A stretch of 64,000 nucleotides of DNA, taken from Roseiflexus sp. GTDB lineage: Bacteria; Chloroflexota; Chloroflexia; Chloroflexales; Roseiflexaceae. The number at the start of each line of letters is the position of its first letter. The stretch's first letter is position 1. This document shows, in pieces, positions 46,761 to 54,971 of the stretch. Made by a program: the position numbers and the translations under genes. The notes under the pieces are model-generated. The model saw only the letters and a list, made by a program, of their open reading frames with translations, was not told the origin of the DNA and did not search any database. The stretch spans positions 1-64,000 of the forward strand of contig JAGHYV010000010.1 in assembly GCA_017743475.1 (NCBI GenBank), written 5' to 3'.

Positions 46761-47822
46761 TCATATCCCCAGTTCCGTGCGCAGGCCGGCTATCTCTTCC
46801 TCCAGTTCGTGCGCCAGTGCAAGGCGGTCCGTTTCGGGCAGGAACGCCGCGTGCGCGCCAGTCAACGCTATCTTCGTCAGTTCATCGGCAGTAAAACCAA
46901 AAAGCCGGGTTGCCAGGCGATATTCATTGCACAGGGTTGTGTTGAAGAAGACCGGATCGTCGGTGTTGATCGTCAGTGGCACGCCAGAGTCAAAGAGGCG
47001 ACGCAGCGGATGTGCATCGAAACCAGAGACAGCGCCGGTGCGCACATTGCTGGTCGGGCAGACATCGAGCACGATATTGCGCGTTCGGAGGGCGGTGAGC
47101 AGTTCTGGATCGTCGATGCTGCGAATACCATGCCCCACGCGGCGGACACCGAGCGCGTCAATGGCGCCCCAGACGCTTGCAGGACCGACCACTTCACCAG
47201 CGTGCGCCATCACCTGCAAGCCAGCGTGTCGCGCCGCAGCAAAGACCCCCGCAAACGGCTCTGGCGGATGGTTGATCTCATCACCGCCGATCGACCAGCC
47301 AACCACGCCGTAGGGCATATTTCGGATAGCATGATCCAGCAGTTGCCATGCCAGTTCAACCCCGAACTGGCGCCCATAATCGAACACCAGCCCGACCCGC
47401 ACGCCGTACTCACGGGCTGCGCGCGCAAAACCGGATGCCGCACCCTGCACCACTTCATCGAGATCGAGGGCGCGGCGATGATACTGAACCGGCGAAATCA
47501 TCACTTCGGCATAGCGAACGCGCTGTTTCGCCAGATCCTCGCCAACTTCATACGCGACCTGCTCAAAATCGCGCCCGGTTGTCAGGGACCGCGCCAGCAC
47601 CATGAAGATGGTCAGGAATTCGTGGAAGTTATGATAGTTGAAGAGTTGCGCGACCCCCGCTTCATCGCGCGCTGGCAGGTCGACGTCGTTGCGTTCGGCA
47701 AGCGCCAGCAGGGTGGAAGGGCGAATAGCGCCTTCCAGGTGAAGGTGCAATTCGACCTTCGGCATGCGGGCGACGAACTCATCGATCTCAGGGAGTAATT
47801 GCTGCTGGGTGCTCACAGCCAC
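46761..47822 (-). CDS. add: Adenosine deaminase
   Basis: Deaminates adenosine or related purines (adenine in some family members). The 353-residue barrel has MPKVELHLHLEGAIRPSTLL (zinc HxH), VMAHAGEVVGPASVWGAIDA (His and catalytic Glu), RRVGHGIRSIDD and LTINTDDPVFFNTTL (Asp pair). Length and order are normal. It is transcribed alone; the next gene on the same strand (prfA) is about 115 bases upstream. Confidence 0.93.
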   Translation of the reverse strand: MAVSTQQQLLPEIDEFVARMPKVELHLHLEGAIRPSTLLALAERNDVDLPARDEAGVAQLFNYHNFHEFLTIFMVLARSLTTGRDFEQVAYEVGEDLAKQRVRYAEVMISPVQYHRRALDLDEVVQGAASGFARAAREYGVRVGLVFDYGRQFGVELAWQLLDHAIRNMPYGVVGWSIGGDEINHPPEPFAGVFAAARHAGLQVMAHAGEVVGPASVWGAIDALGVRRVGHGIRSIDDPELLTALRTRNIVLDVCPTSNVRTGAVSGFDAHPLRRLFDSGVPLTINTDDPVFFNTTLCNEYRLATRLFGFTADELTKIALTGAHAAFLPETDRLALAHELEEEIAGLRTELGI

Positions 47823-47938
47823 CTCGATTCCTCAACAGACGCACTGTATCCGAATTGCTGGACGCAGATATACAGCGTCAATTCCGTGTACGTCGGAGCA
47901 GGGCGTCGTTGCTATGAACCGGGGCGGATCAAACGCGA

Positions 47939-49033
47939 TCAGCGAGTTGCCGCAGCTTCAAGGCGTTCGGCGTTGTCGGCAATGATCAGCGCATCGATCA
48001 GGCGGTCGAGATCGCCATCGAGGATACCTGGAAGATTCGAAAAGTTTTGCCCGATACGATGATCTGTCACCCGGTCTTGCGGAAAGTTATAGGTGCGAAT
48101 CTTTTCAGCGCGTTCGCCGGCACCCACCTGCGCCAGGCGCGACTCTCCCAGTTCTTTGCGGCGCTTTTCTTCTTCGCGGGCATAGAGACGGGCGCGCAAG
48201 ACGGCGAGCGCCGATGCCTTGTTCTTCAGTTGCGAACGACTATCTTGACAGGTCACAACGATTTCTTCCGGCGTCCCTGGCTTGTACACAATCCGCACTG
48301 CCGAGTCGGTGGTGTTGACCCCCTGACCGCCATGCCCGCTCGAACGAAAAACATCGACCCGATAATCGGACGGGTTCAGTTCGATCTCGGTCTCTTCAAT
48401 TTCCGGCAGGACGGCGACGGTGGCAGTAGAGGTGTGAATCCGCCCGCGCGCTTCGGTCGCTGGCACCCGCTGCACGCGATGGACGCCACCTTCGTACTTG
48501 AGGCGGCTATACGCTCCTTCCCCCTTAATCTCGAACACAATCTCTTTGTAGCCGCCGGGACCGTTCTCCGTTGCGCTGATGACTTCTACATCCCATCCAC
48601 GCTGTTCGGCGTAGCGCGTATACATGCGGAACAGGTCCGCGGCGAAGAGTGCCGCTTCGTCGCCGCCTTCGCCCTGCCGCAGTTCCATGATGACATTCTT
48701 CGAGTCATTCGGGTCACGCGGCAGCAGCAAAACCTTGATATCCGTCTCGAGTTGGGCGCGGCGCTCGATGAGATGGTCGAGTTCCTCCTGGGCAAGTTGA
48801 CGTACCTCCGGATCGGTCTCGTTCGCCAGCAAGAAGCGGGTATCCTCGATCTGGCGTTCCACATCGCGGTACGCCTGATACGCCTCGACGAGCGGTTCAA
48901 GGTCGCGCTGTTCACGTGCATACTTCTGCAACCGAACAGGATCAGTAGCGATCTCGGGTTGCGCCATTAGATCAAGCAGTTCGTTGTAGCGTGCAGCAAC
49001 ATTAGCAAGTTTATCGATCAGAGCAAAAGCCAT
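47939..49033 (-). CDS. prfA: Peptide chain release factor 1
   Basis: Terminates translation at UAA and UAG. The GGQ motif lies in SSGHGGQGVNTTDSAVRI, and the codon-recognising PxT is PAT in RVQRVPATEARGRIHTST. LRQGEGGDEAALFAADLFRM and the C-terminal YNFPQDRVTDHRIG are typical. The 364-residue length is normal. A -10-like TATAAT on the minus strand (49052-49057) lies about 20 bases before the ATG, close to the rpsU terminator. Confidence 0.96.
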   Translation of the reverse strand: MAFALIDKLANVAARYNELLDLMAQPEIATDPVRLQKYAREQRDLEPLVEAYQAYRDVERQIEDTRFLLANETDPEVRQLAQEELDHLIERRAQLETDIKVLLLPRDPNDSKNVIMELRQGEGGDEAALFAADLFRMYTRYAEQRGWDVEVISATENGPGGYKEIVFEIKGEGAYSRLKYEGGVHRVQRVPATEARGRIHTSTATVAVLPEIEETEIELNPSDYRVDVFRSSGHGGQGVNTTDSAVRIVYKPGTPEEIVVTCQDSRSQLKNKASALAVLRARLYAREEEKRRKELGESRLAQVGAGERAEKIRTYNFPQDRVTDHRIGQNFSNLPGILDGDLDRLIDALIIADNAERLEAAATR

Positions 49034-49077
49034 AGCCGTGACACCTGAAGCATTATACTATGTGCATTGGGCAAGAC

Positions 49078-49106
49078 AGAGCGCCGGGTACCATGCCCGG
49101 CGCTCT
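49078..49106 (-). terminator. Hairpin between rpsU and prfA
   Basis: AGAGCGCCGGG (49078-49088) and CCCGGCGCTCT (49096-49106) form a perfect 11-bp stem with a 7-base loop, 20 bases after the rpsU stop. The T content downstream on the minus strand is modest (TCTGTCTT). Confidence 0.65.
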
Positions 49107-49125
49107 GCGACGGTTTGGAAACAGG

Positions 49126-49326
49126 TTAACCTTGTTGAGCCTGCTGCAATGCCTTCTTGCGGCGGTTGCGCTCGGCGCGGCGACGTTTCTCTTTGCGCTT
49201 TTCGCTTTCGGAAATAAAATGCATTTTCTCGCGGAAGGTCTTGGTGATGCGCTCGGCAACGACAACCTTGTTGAATCGACGGAGCAATTGGTCAACAGTC
49301 TCGCCTTCACGTCGTTCTACTCGCAT
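49126..49326 (-). CDS. rpsU: Ribosomal protein S21
   Basis: A 66-residue basic protein with MRVERREGETVDQLLRRFNK, FREKMHFISESEKRKEKRRR and the Arg/Lys-rich C-terminal helix of bS21. It has its own promoter and terminator. The leader is about 110 bases; the ribosome site just before the ATG is poor. Confidence 0.93.
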   Translation of the reverse strand: MRVERREGETVDQLLRRFNKVVVAERITKTFREKMHFISESEKRKEKRRRAERNRRKKALQQAQQG

Positions 49327-49442
49327 ATTTCTGGCTTATCCACACACGCTGGTGGCTCACCCGGCGCGGAAGAACAACCTGTTCACCTCCCCCTGGCGCA
49401 GCATTACGGTGCAATCTGCGCCTGCACCGCTTGCACATTCTT

Positions 49443-49471
49443 AGTATACACGCTCGATTCGGATCGTGCAA
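49443..49471 (-). promoter_or_regulatory. Promoter of rpsU
   Basis: On the minus strand TTGCAC (49466-49471), a 17-base spacer and TATACT (49443-49448). The same hexamers occur in the promoter at 10821-10848. Confidence 0.7.
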
Positions 49472-49596
49472 CCCATGACTAATCTGTACATGCCAGTCTT
49501 GCCGCATGCGTGCTTTTGTGATAGCATACGGCGCCACCTGGATTGTCATTAGCGTCGTATTCAGTTGCCGCGAGAACGAAAGAGACGAGTGTTCCT

Positions 49597-50184
49597 ATGA
49601 CTGATACCGCACGTCCTCCCCGTCCACGTTTTATTGGCGTCGATACCTACTGCGATCCGCACGGTCGGTTTACATTTCGGTATCCCACCGACTGGCATCG
49701 TTTTGATCTTGACCATGGTCTGGAAGGGGTTCTCTTTTCGCCTGAGCGCGAGGATCCGAAAACGTTCTTCTCTGCGTGGGTTCGCCAGCTCGAAGCCGAA
49801 GCGGTCGCTGAAGATTTGCCGATGCTGCGAAAAGGTATCGCCGACGGGTTGGCGCAACTCCCGGAGTGCGTAATCGAGTCGAGTTCGGACGACACCTACG
49901 GCAATCTGATTAAGTTCGAGCGCATCTACATGTTCCGTGACGGCGACGACGTGCGCAAGCGCAAGGTCTGGATCTTGTATGTCGCGCAGTGGCAGATCGT
50001 GCTGACCTATCAGGGGCGCACGCCGGAAGAGTGGGAGTATTGGCTACCGATGGGCAACTATGCGTTTGCGCTGTTCAGTATTCCTCCCGAACTCTGGTTT
50101 GCGACCGACCGTGACCTGACGAAGAAAACGGGACTGCCCCGCAAGGAAAAGGTTAGGCGAGGACGCGCGAAGAACGAGGAATAA
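49597..50184 (+). CDS. Conserved-looking soluble protein, unknown function
   Basis: A 195-residue protein with no signal peptide. The N-terminal GVDTYCDPHGRFTFRYPTDW HRFDL pattern resembles the PsbP/lipoprotein-type beta fold in which a short peptide is followed by a bent sheet. The central part is acidic, and the C-terminus is basic (KKTGLPRKEKVRRGRAKNEE). I chose the ATG at 49597; the frame opens at 49543 without a clear ribosome site. The function is not known. It is followed by short TTGAACG-type repeats. Confidence 0.75.
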   Translation: MTDTARPPRPRFIGVDTYCDPHGRFTFRYPTDWHRFDLDHGLEGVLFSPEREDPKTFFSAWVRQLEAEAVAEDLPMLRKGIADGLAQLPECVIESSSDDTYGNLIKFERIYMFRDGDDVRKRKVWILYVAQWQIVLTYQGRTPEEWEYWLPMGNYAFALFSIPPELWFATDRDLTKKTGLPRKEKVRRGRAKNEE

Positions 50185-50185
50185 A

Positions 50186-50273
50186 GGTTGAACGTTGAGT
50201 GTTGAACGTTGAATGTTTGGGTGTTGGACGATAAGGGTTGAGCATTGAACGTTGTAACGTTAGAGTTGCAACG
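50186..50273. repeat. Degenerate GTTGAACGTTGA tandem repeat
   Basis: Head-to-tail 7-mers of the form GTTGAAC/GTTGAGT/GTTGAAT, becoming more degenerate rightwards. A closely similar array lies at 54917-54954. It just follows a stop codon and may extend the mRNA tail. Confidence 0.7.
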
Positions 50274-50282
50274 TTTTATAGA

Positions 50283-50651
50283 GTGGGTGCAAGCGTGGGG
50301 AACGCATCTAACTCGCGACCCTCTGCACAACATGTTCTGTCGCTCCATATCATTGGTGCATGCGTTCTGATTTGCACAGTGCTGGCACTCACAGCTGTGT
50401 TTCTTCACCCGCGCAATTGCGCATTGTTTTCTAAGCTGAATCAGCGCGGCGTCGCCTACAAGCATGTCTTCATTGATCGCACCTGGCCCGACACGGTCAA
50501 CGACGTCACCTATGGTGCGAAGTTGCTGATCACGACTCTTGAGAAGGGAGAGCTCGCCAGGCGGCTGGACTGTCGCGGATGGCAAACTGATTGTTTCTTC
50601 ACTGTGCGCGAATTGGGGATCTACCGCGAGGCGTTGCCTGAACTGACGTAG
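50283..50651 (+). CDS. Small membrane-anchored protein, paralogue of the gene at 50936
   Basis: About 122 residues: one N-terminal hydrophobic segment (HIIGACVLICTVLALTAVFL), then an outer domain with KLNQRGVAYKHVFIDRTWPD. This block matches ILDRRGIVYEQVTTDQVWPA in the next gene, followed by a shared VN-TYG/VN-YAYG segment. It has three Cys in the C-terminal part. The start is uncertain: GTG at 50283 or 50295, or a TTG further upstream within the repeat array. The function is unknown. Confidence 0.5.
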   Translation: MGASVGNASNSRPSAQHVLSLHIIGACVLICTVLALTAVFLHPRNCALFSKLNQRGVAYKHVFIDRTWPDTVNDVTYGAKLLITTLEKGELARRLDCRGWQTDCFFTVRELGIYREALPELT

Positions 50652-50726
50652 CAGCAGCGTTTGCTATGGATCGTCTGGATCAAGCAGGCGCTTGGCATAA
50701 CACTGTGCTTCCGAAGAACGTTGATG

Positions 50727-50930
50727 GAACGGGTTGCAGGTTGCAGATTGAGAGTCGCAGATTAGAGGGTCGCAGGTTGCAGCGGAGACGCACACACGGG
50801 TGATAGGCGTCGCACAGAGTACAGGTTGAGGGTTGCAGGTTGAGGACGCCTCTAACCTCCCATTCGGTTCCCGGTCCTCAGTTCTTAGTTCTCAGTGCTC
50901 GGTTCTTGGTTCTCGGTTCCTGGTTCTTGA
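50727..50930. repeat. Short degenerate repeats before the second paralogue
   Basis: Two kinds occur. GGTTGCAG/GGTTGAGG units lie at about 50731-50782 and 50821-50845. GGTTCTTGGTTCTC-type units (10-13 bases) fill about 50866-50930. They sit between the two paralogous small genes and suggest slippage or a past duplication. Confidence 0.65.
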
Positions 50931-50935
50931 ACACC

Positions 50936-51319
50936 ATGCGACTCTCCAGATCTGGTTTCATCCTGATCGCCGTATCGTCTGTCACGTGCGTGCTTGCTAC
51001 TGCGCTGCTGTTTGCCCTCCGCCCGCGCCCGATCACCAGCCATGCGGATGCCATCGCCACGATCCTGGACCGACGCGGCATTGTCTACGAGCAAGTCACG
51101 ACCGATCAGGTCTGGCCCGCAGCCGTCAACTATTACGCCTACGGTCCGTCGGTCTACCCGTACAGCGCGACGGTTAGCGTCAGATTACCAGATGACACGA
51201 TTGTGCATGGAAGCTTCGAATGCACCGATGATCGCTGCAAATGCCAGGTGACGATTGTGCGCTTCGCTATCGATAATGAACCGATCCCGGACATCAGCAA
51301 CGTGCGACCGCTGCCCTGA
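50936..51319 (+). CDS. Small membrane-anchored protein, paralogue of the gene at 50283
   Basis: A 127-residue protein with an N-terminal membrane segment (ILIAVSSVTCVLATALLFAL) and an outer domain beginning HADAIATILDRRGIVYEQVT. A C-terminal pair of Cys (ECTDDRCKC) follows, with VRLPDDTIVHGSF between. It shares the R-R/Q-G-x-x-Y and WP-xVN blocks with the preceding gene. The ATG at 50936 starts just before the membrane segment; earlier frames run through simple repeats. The function is unknown. Confidence 0.65.
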   Translation: MRLSRSGFILIAVSSVTCVLATALLFALRPRPITSHADAIATILDRRGIVYEQVTTDQVWPAAVNYYAYGPSVYPYSATVSVRLPDDTIVHGSFECTDDRCKCQVTIVRFAIDNEPIPDISNVRPLP

Positions 51320-51436
51320 ATGGAGTGGTTGCGGCAGGTGATCCAGATAGTGCGTTCATTCGGGTATGTGATGTTTGTATCAAACGTGCTCGAAAAGCAT
51401 CCATAAGCTTCTTTGTTTCAGGTTGACCGGTTCAGT

Positions 51437-51465
51437 TTGACAGTCTTTCAAAACAACGATACAAT
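51437..51465 (+). promoter_or_regulatory. Strong promoter of the oligopeptide-type ABC operon
   Basis: TTGACA (51437-51442), a 17-base spacer and TACAAT (51460-51465). Transcription should start near 51472, leaving a leader of about 165 bases before the GTG at 51637. Confidence 0.8.
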
Positions 51466-51491
51466 ACCTCTGAACACCGTGTACAGAATCT

Positions 51492-51514
51492 GGAAAGGAG
51501 AGATCATGGCATAG
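51492..51514 (+). promoter_or_regulatory. Minimal upstream reading frame (Met-Ala-stop)
   Basis: A full ribosome site GGAAAGGAG (51492-51500) is followed 5 bases later by ATG GCA TAG (51506-51514), about 35 bases into the leader. Such a frame could stall or sequester ribosomes, or could be a relic of a longer gene start. Confidence 0.4.
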
Positions 51515-51636
51515 TTCCCTCAAATATACAGTATGTGCTCCGCCACGGTGAGCATCACTTTTAGATACCCTTTTCTGACGACCGAATCGATCACTCAATG
51601 CATGAGTAACAGATGCCCTGTACAAGGAGGTACCAC

Positions 51637-53817
51637 GTGAGCAACGCACGGAAGCTCAACCGGCGCTCATTCCTGCGTCTGTCAGCCGTCACGGCGGCCA
51701 GCGCCGCGATCGCAGCCTGTGGTGGTCAGCCTGCCGCACCTCAACCAACCACTGCGCCCGCGCCTCAACCGACCACTGCACCTGCTGCGCCCGCTCCGAC
51801 CACTCCTCCTGTAGCAACTGCCATTCCTCCGGTGACAACCAAGTTCAAAGAAGCGCCAATGTTGGCGAAACTGGTGCAGGAAGGCAAGTTGCCGCCGGTG
51901 GATGAGCGCCTGCCGAAGAACCCCTATACACCGCCCCACTCCTGGCTTACCGTCGGCAAGTATGGCGGTGTGCTGAAGAAGGTCTACAACAGCAACTGGG
52001 GCATCACCGGTTTCATCCACGAGATGCAGTACGGCTCGTCGCCACTGCGCTGGCTCAAGGATGGCCTGGCGATCGGTCCCGGTTTTGTTGAAAGCTGGGA
52101 GTCGAATGCGGACGCGAGCAGGTGGACGTTCAAGATCCGCGAGGGGATCAAGTGGAGCGATGGTCACCCGTTCACCACCAAGGACATCATGTACTGGTGG
52201 GAATATACGGTTGGCGGCAACGGTAAGGAGAAGGAGTTCCCCGCCGGTCTTAAGCCGATCAACAGCCCGCCGGATGAAGCACGATCCGGCACCGGCACGC
52301 TGATGACCCTCAATGCGCTGGATGATTACACCTTCGAAATGGTATTCGACGCCCCTGCACCGCTAACGGCGGACCGCCTGGCGATGTGGGTCAACATGTT
52401 CATCGGTCCGGCATGGGTGATGCCGCGCCACTATATGGAACAGTTCAACCCAGTGCTTAACCCTGACAAGTACAAGGACTGGGAAGAGCATCAGCGCAAG
52501 TTCAACCACAACAACCCCGACTGCCCACGCCTGACCGGTTGGAAACTGGATGTGTTCGAGGAAGGCGTCCGCGCCGTCTGGTCGCGCAACCCCTACTACT
52601 GGGCGGTTGATAAGGAAGGCAACCAGTTGCCGTACATCGATCAGATCATCGTGACGGCAGTCAAGGACAAGGAGATCGAGAAATTGGCGTACACCGAGGG
52701 ACGCGCCGATCACGCGCACTTCCACGGTCAGGGTCTGGCAGATGTCCAGTCGTTGCGTGATGCCGAGTCCAAGAGCCAGCTCGAAGTTCGCTTCTGGGAC
52801 TCTGGATCGGGTACTGGTTCGCTCTACTTCTTCAACATGGACTTCAAGGACCCGAAGATGCGCGCGGTGTTCCGCGATCCGAAGTTCCGCCAGGCGCTGT
52901 CGCACGCCTACAACCGCGCCGATGTCCAGAAGGCGGTCTACTTCGGGCTTGGCGAGTTGACCACCGGCACCTTCAGCCCGAAGGCGATCGAGTACAACAT
53001 CAACGATCAGGGCAAGCAGATGTACGCTGCGTGGCGCGATAGCTACGTCAAGTACGATCCGGCGCTGGCGGAGAAGATTCTGGACGAGGCGGGCTACAAG
53101 AAGGGTCCCGACGGCAAGCGCACCATGCCGGATGGCAGTCCGCTGCAGATCCAGGTAACCTATGGCGCCAACGCAACGCCTGGCGGTGAGCACCTGTCGA
53201 AGAACGAGCGTCTGGTGCGCGACTGGCAGGCGATCGGCATCGATGCGGTGCTCACGCCAATTCCGGGTGAGGGTGCCGATGAGAAATGGCGCGCCGGTGA
53301 AATTCCGATGAAGACCGAGTGGGAAGTCGGTGACGGTCCGAATCACCTGGTCTTCCCGTCGTGGTTGGTGGCGGACGAGACCGAGCGCTGGGCGCCGCTG
53401 CACGGGCGCGGGTACACGCTGCGCGGTACGGCATCGGAGAAGGAGGAACTGGACAAGAATCCGTGGGATCGCAATCCACCGCGCATTGTCCCCACTGATC
53501 CGGATTATATGCCAGCGATTAAGAAGCTCCACGACCTGTTCGACAAGAGCAAAGTGGAACCGGACGCCATGAAGCGCCACCAGCTCGTGTGGGATATGAT
53601 CAAAGTCCACATCGAGGAGGGTCCGTTCTTCACCGGCACGATCGCCAACCCACCGCGCATTATTCTGGTCAAGAAGGGCCTGATGAACGTGCCAACCCGC
53701 GACGATCTGTTGAAGGAAGGGTTGGGCGGCTTCGTCAACCCATGGATCATCCCGTCTCCAGCGGTGTACGATCCGGAGACCTGGTACTGGGATAACCCCG
53801 ACGCACATACGGCATAA
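51637..53817 (+). CDS. ABC transporter substrate-binding lipoprotein, family 5
   Basis: Captures an oligopeptide, nickel or sugar-like ligand outside the cell. The 726-residue protein begins with a twin-arginine lipoprotein signal (RRSFLRLSAVTAASAAIAAC, lipobox Cys at about 29), then a Pro/Thr linker. The SBP_bac_5 fold follows, with IREGIKWSDGHPFTTKDIMYW and REDPKFRQALSHAYNRADV-type segments. The GTG at 51637 follows AAGGAGG. It heads a five-gene importer operon. The ligand cannot be read from sequence; the length exceeds typical DppA/OppA and fits the larger Chloroflexota members. Confidence 0.9.
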   Translation: MSNARKLNRRSFLRLSAVTAASAAIAACGGQPAAPQPTTAPAPQPTTAPAAPAPTTPPVATAIPPVTTKFKEAPMLAKLVQEGKLPPVDERLPKNPYTPPHSWLTVGKYGGVLKKVYNSNWGITGFIHEMQYGSSPLRWLKDGLAIGPGFVESWESNADASRWTFKIREGIKWSDGHPFTTKDIMYWWEYTVGGNGKEKEFPAGLKPINSPPDEARSGTGTLMTLNALDDYTFEMVFDAPAPLTADRLAMWVNMFIGPAWVMPRHYMEQFNPVLNPDKYKDWEEHQRKFNHNNPDCPRLTGWKLDVFEEGVRAVWSRNPYYWAVDKEGNQLPYIDQIIVTAVKDKEIEKLAYTEGRADHAHFHGQGLADVQSLRDAESKSQLEVRFWDSGSGTGSLYFFNMDFKDPKMRAVFRDPKFRQALSHAYNRADVQKAVYFGLGELTTGTFSPKAIEYNINDQGKQMYAAWRDSYVKYDPALAEKILDEAGYKKGPDGKRTMPDGSPLQIQVTYGANATPGGEHLSKNERLVRDWQAIGIDAVLTPIPGEGADEKWRAGEIPMKTEWEVGDGPNHLVFPSWLVADETERWAPLHGRGYTLRGTASEKEELDKNPWDRNPPRIVPTDPDYMPAIKKLHDLFDKSKVEPDAMKRHQLVWDMIKVHIEEGPFFTGTIANPPRIILVKKGLMNVPTRDDLLKEGLGGFVNPWIIPSPAVYDPETWYWDNPDAHTA

Positions 53818-53829
53818 CCGCTCAACGGC

Positions 53830-53865
53830 TTCCCTCCCGCAGGTTGAGCGATCTGCGGGAGGGAA
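53830..53865 (+). terminator. 13-bp hairpin after the binding-protein gene
   Basis: TTCCCTCCCGCAG (53830-53842) and CTGCGGGAGGGAA (53853-53865) are exact complements with a 10-base loop. Lying between the binding protein and the first permease with only a weak T-run, it probably stabilises the upstream mRNA or partly terminates, giving excess binding protein. Confidence 0.6.
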
Positions 53866-53926
53866 ATCGTTGGTGCGAACCTATTCTTGGCTATTGTATT
53901 GTACATTCTGGAATAGTGAGGCGGAG

Positions 53927-54910
53927 ATGATCAACTTCATTGCCCGGCGCGTAGTCAACATGTTTTTCTTGTTGATCGTTGTCTCCTTTGTAGGGTTCTG
54001 GATCATTCAACTTCCCCCCGGATCGATCCTCGACGTGCAGATCCAGCGCCTGCGGATGCAAGGAGGAAACATTCCCGAATCAATGATCCAGGCATTGCGT
54101 GACCGCTACGGCGTTGACGATCCGTTCTATATACAGTACTGGAAGTGGGTTTCGCGTTCGTTACAGGGAGATTTCGGCACCTCATTCGAGACGGATCAGA
54201 AGGTTGCAGAGCGCATCTACAATCGTTTGGGCTTTTCTGTGACATTGTCGGTCATCGCGCTCGTTTTCACCTGGCTGGTTTCTATTCCGATCGGCGTGTA
54301 TTCGGCGACGCATCGCTATACCTGGCCCGATTACATCATTACCTTCATTCAGTTTTTGGGTCTTTCGATTCCCGGTTTTCTGCTGGCGCTGATCCTGCTG
54401 ATCACTGCATCGCGTTTGTGGGATCAGCCGATTGGCGGTCTCTTCTCACCGCAGTATGCCGACGCGCCCTGGAGTATCGCCAAAGTGCTGGATTTCCTGC
54501 GCCACGTCTGGATTGCCATCGTCGTGCTGGCGATTGGCGCCACTGCCGGTCTGACCCGTGTGATGCGCGCAAACCTGCTCGACGTGCTGAATATGCAGTA
54601 CATTCAGACAGCGCGCGCGAAGGGGTTGAAAGAATCGACAGTCATCTGGAAGCACGCGGTGCGCAATGCTATTCACCCGCTGGTGATGGCGCTCGGAACG
54701 CTGTTGCCGGCGCTGGTCGTCGGTGAAACGCTGATTGCCATCATCCTGAGTCTGCCGACGATCGGTCCGCTCTACCTGGATGCGCTGCGCTCGCAGGATA
54801 TGTACCTGGCGGGAACCATCCTCGTGATGCTTTCGGCGTTGCTGCTGATCGGGAATCTGCTCGCCGATCTGCTGCTCGCCTGGGTGGATCCGCGTGTGCG
54901 CCTCGAATAG
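53927..54910 (+). CDS. ABC transporter permease, DppB type
   Basis: A 327-residue inner-membrane permease. An N-terminal helix (RRVVNMFFLLIVVSFVGFWI) is followed by an outer loop and five further helices. The EAA loop is present as ARAKGLKESTVIWKHAVRNA. The ATG at 53927 follows GGCGGAG. It pairs with the DppC-type permease downstream. Confidence 0.92.
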   Translation: MINFIARRVVNMFFLLIVVSFVGFWIIQLPPGSILDVQIQRLRMQGGNIPESMIQALRDRYGVDDPFYIQYWKWVSRSLQGDFGTSFETDQKVAERIYNRLGFSVTLSVIALVFTWLVSIPIGVYSATHRYTWPDYIITFIQFLGLSIPGFLLALILLITASRLWDQPIGGLFSPQYADAPWSIAKVLDFLRHVWIAIVVLAIGATAGLTRVMRANLLDVLNMQYIQTARAKGLKESTVIWKHAVRNAIHPLVMALGTLLPALVVGETLIAIILSLPTIGPLYLDALRSQDMYLAGTILVMLSALLLIGNLLADLLLAWVDPRVRLE

Positions 54911-54916
54911 ACAGTG

Positions 54917-54954
54917 TGAACGTTGAACGTTGAATGTTGAACGTTGAACGTTGT
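54917..54954. repeat. GTTGAACGTTGAA tandem repeat between the permease genes
   Basis: Five head-to-tail 7-mers (GTTGAAC, GTTGAAT and similar) fill the gap between the two permease genes, matching the array at 50186-50273. It lies inside an operon, so it is transcribed. Confidence 0.75.
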
Positions 54955-54971
54955 TAGTAAGGATTGGCGCT

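Noticed and set aside
52363-53808. Long antisense frame (481 codons) opposite the substrate-binding protein
   Set aside because: It lies wholly within a clear family 5 binding protein, has no family motif, and arises from the GC-rich codon pattern of the real gene. The same holds for antisense frames at 46809-47798, 48047-48970 and 21009-22016.
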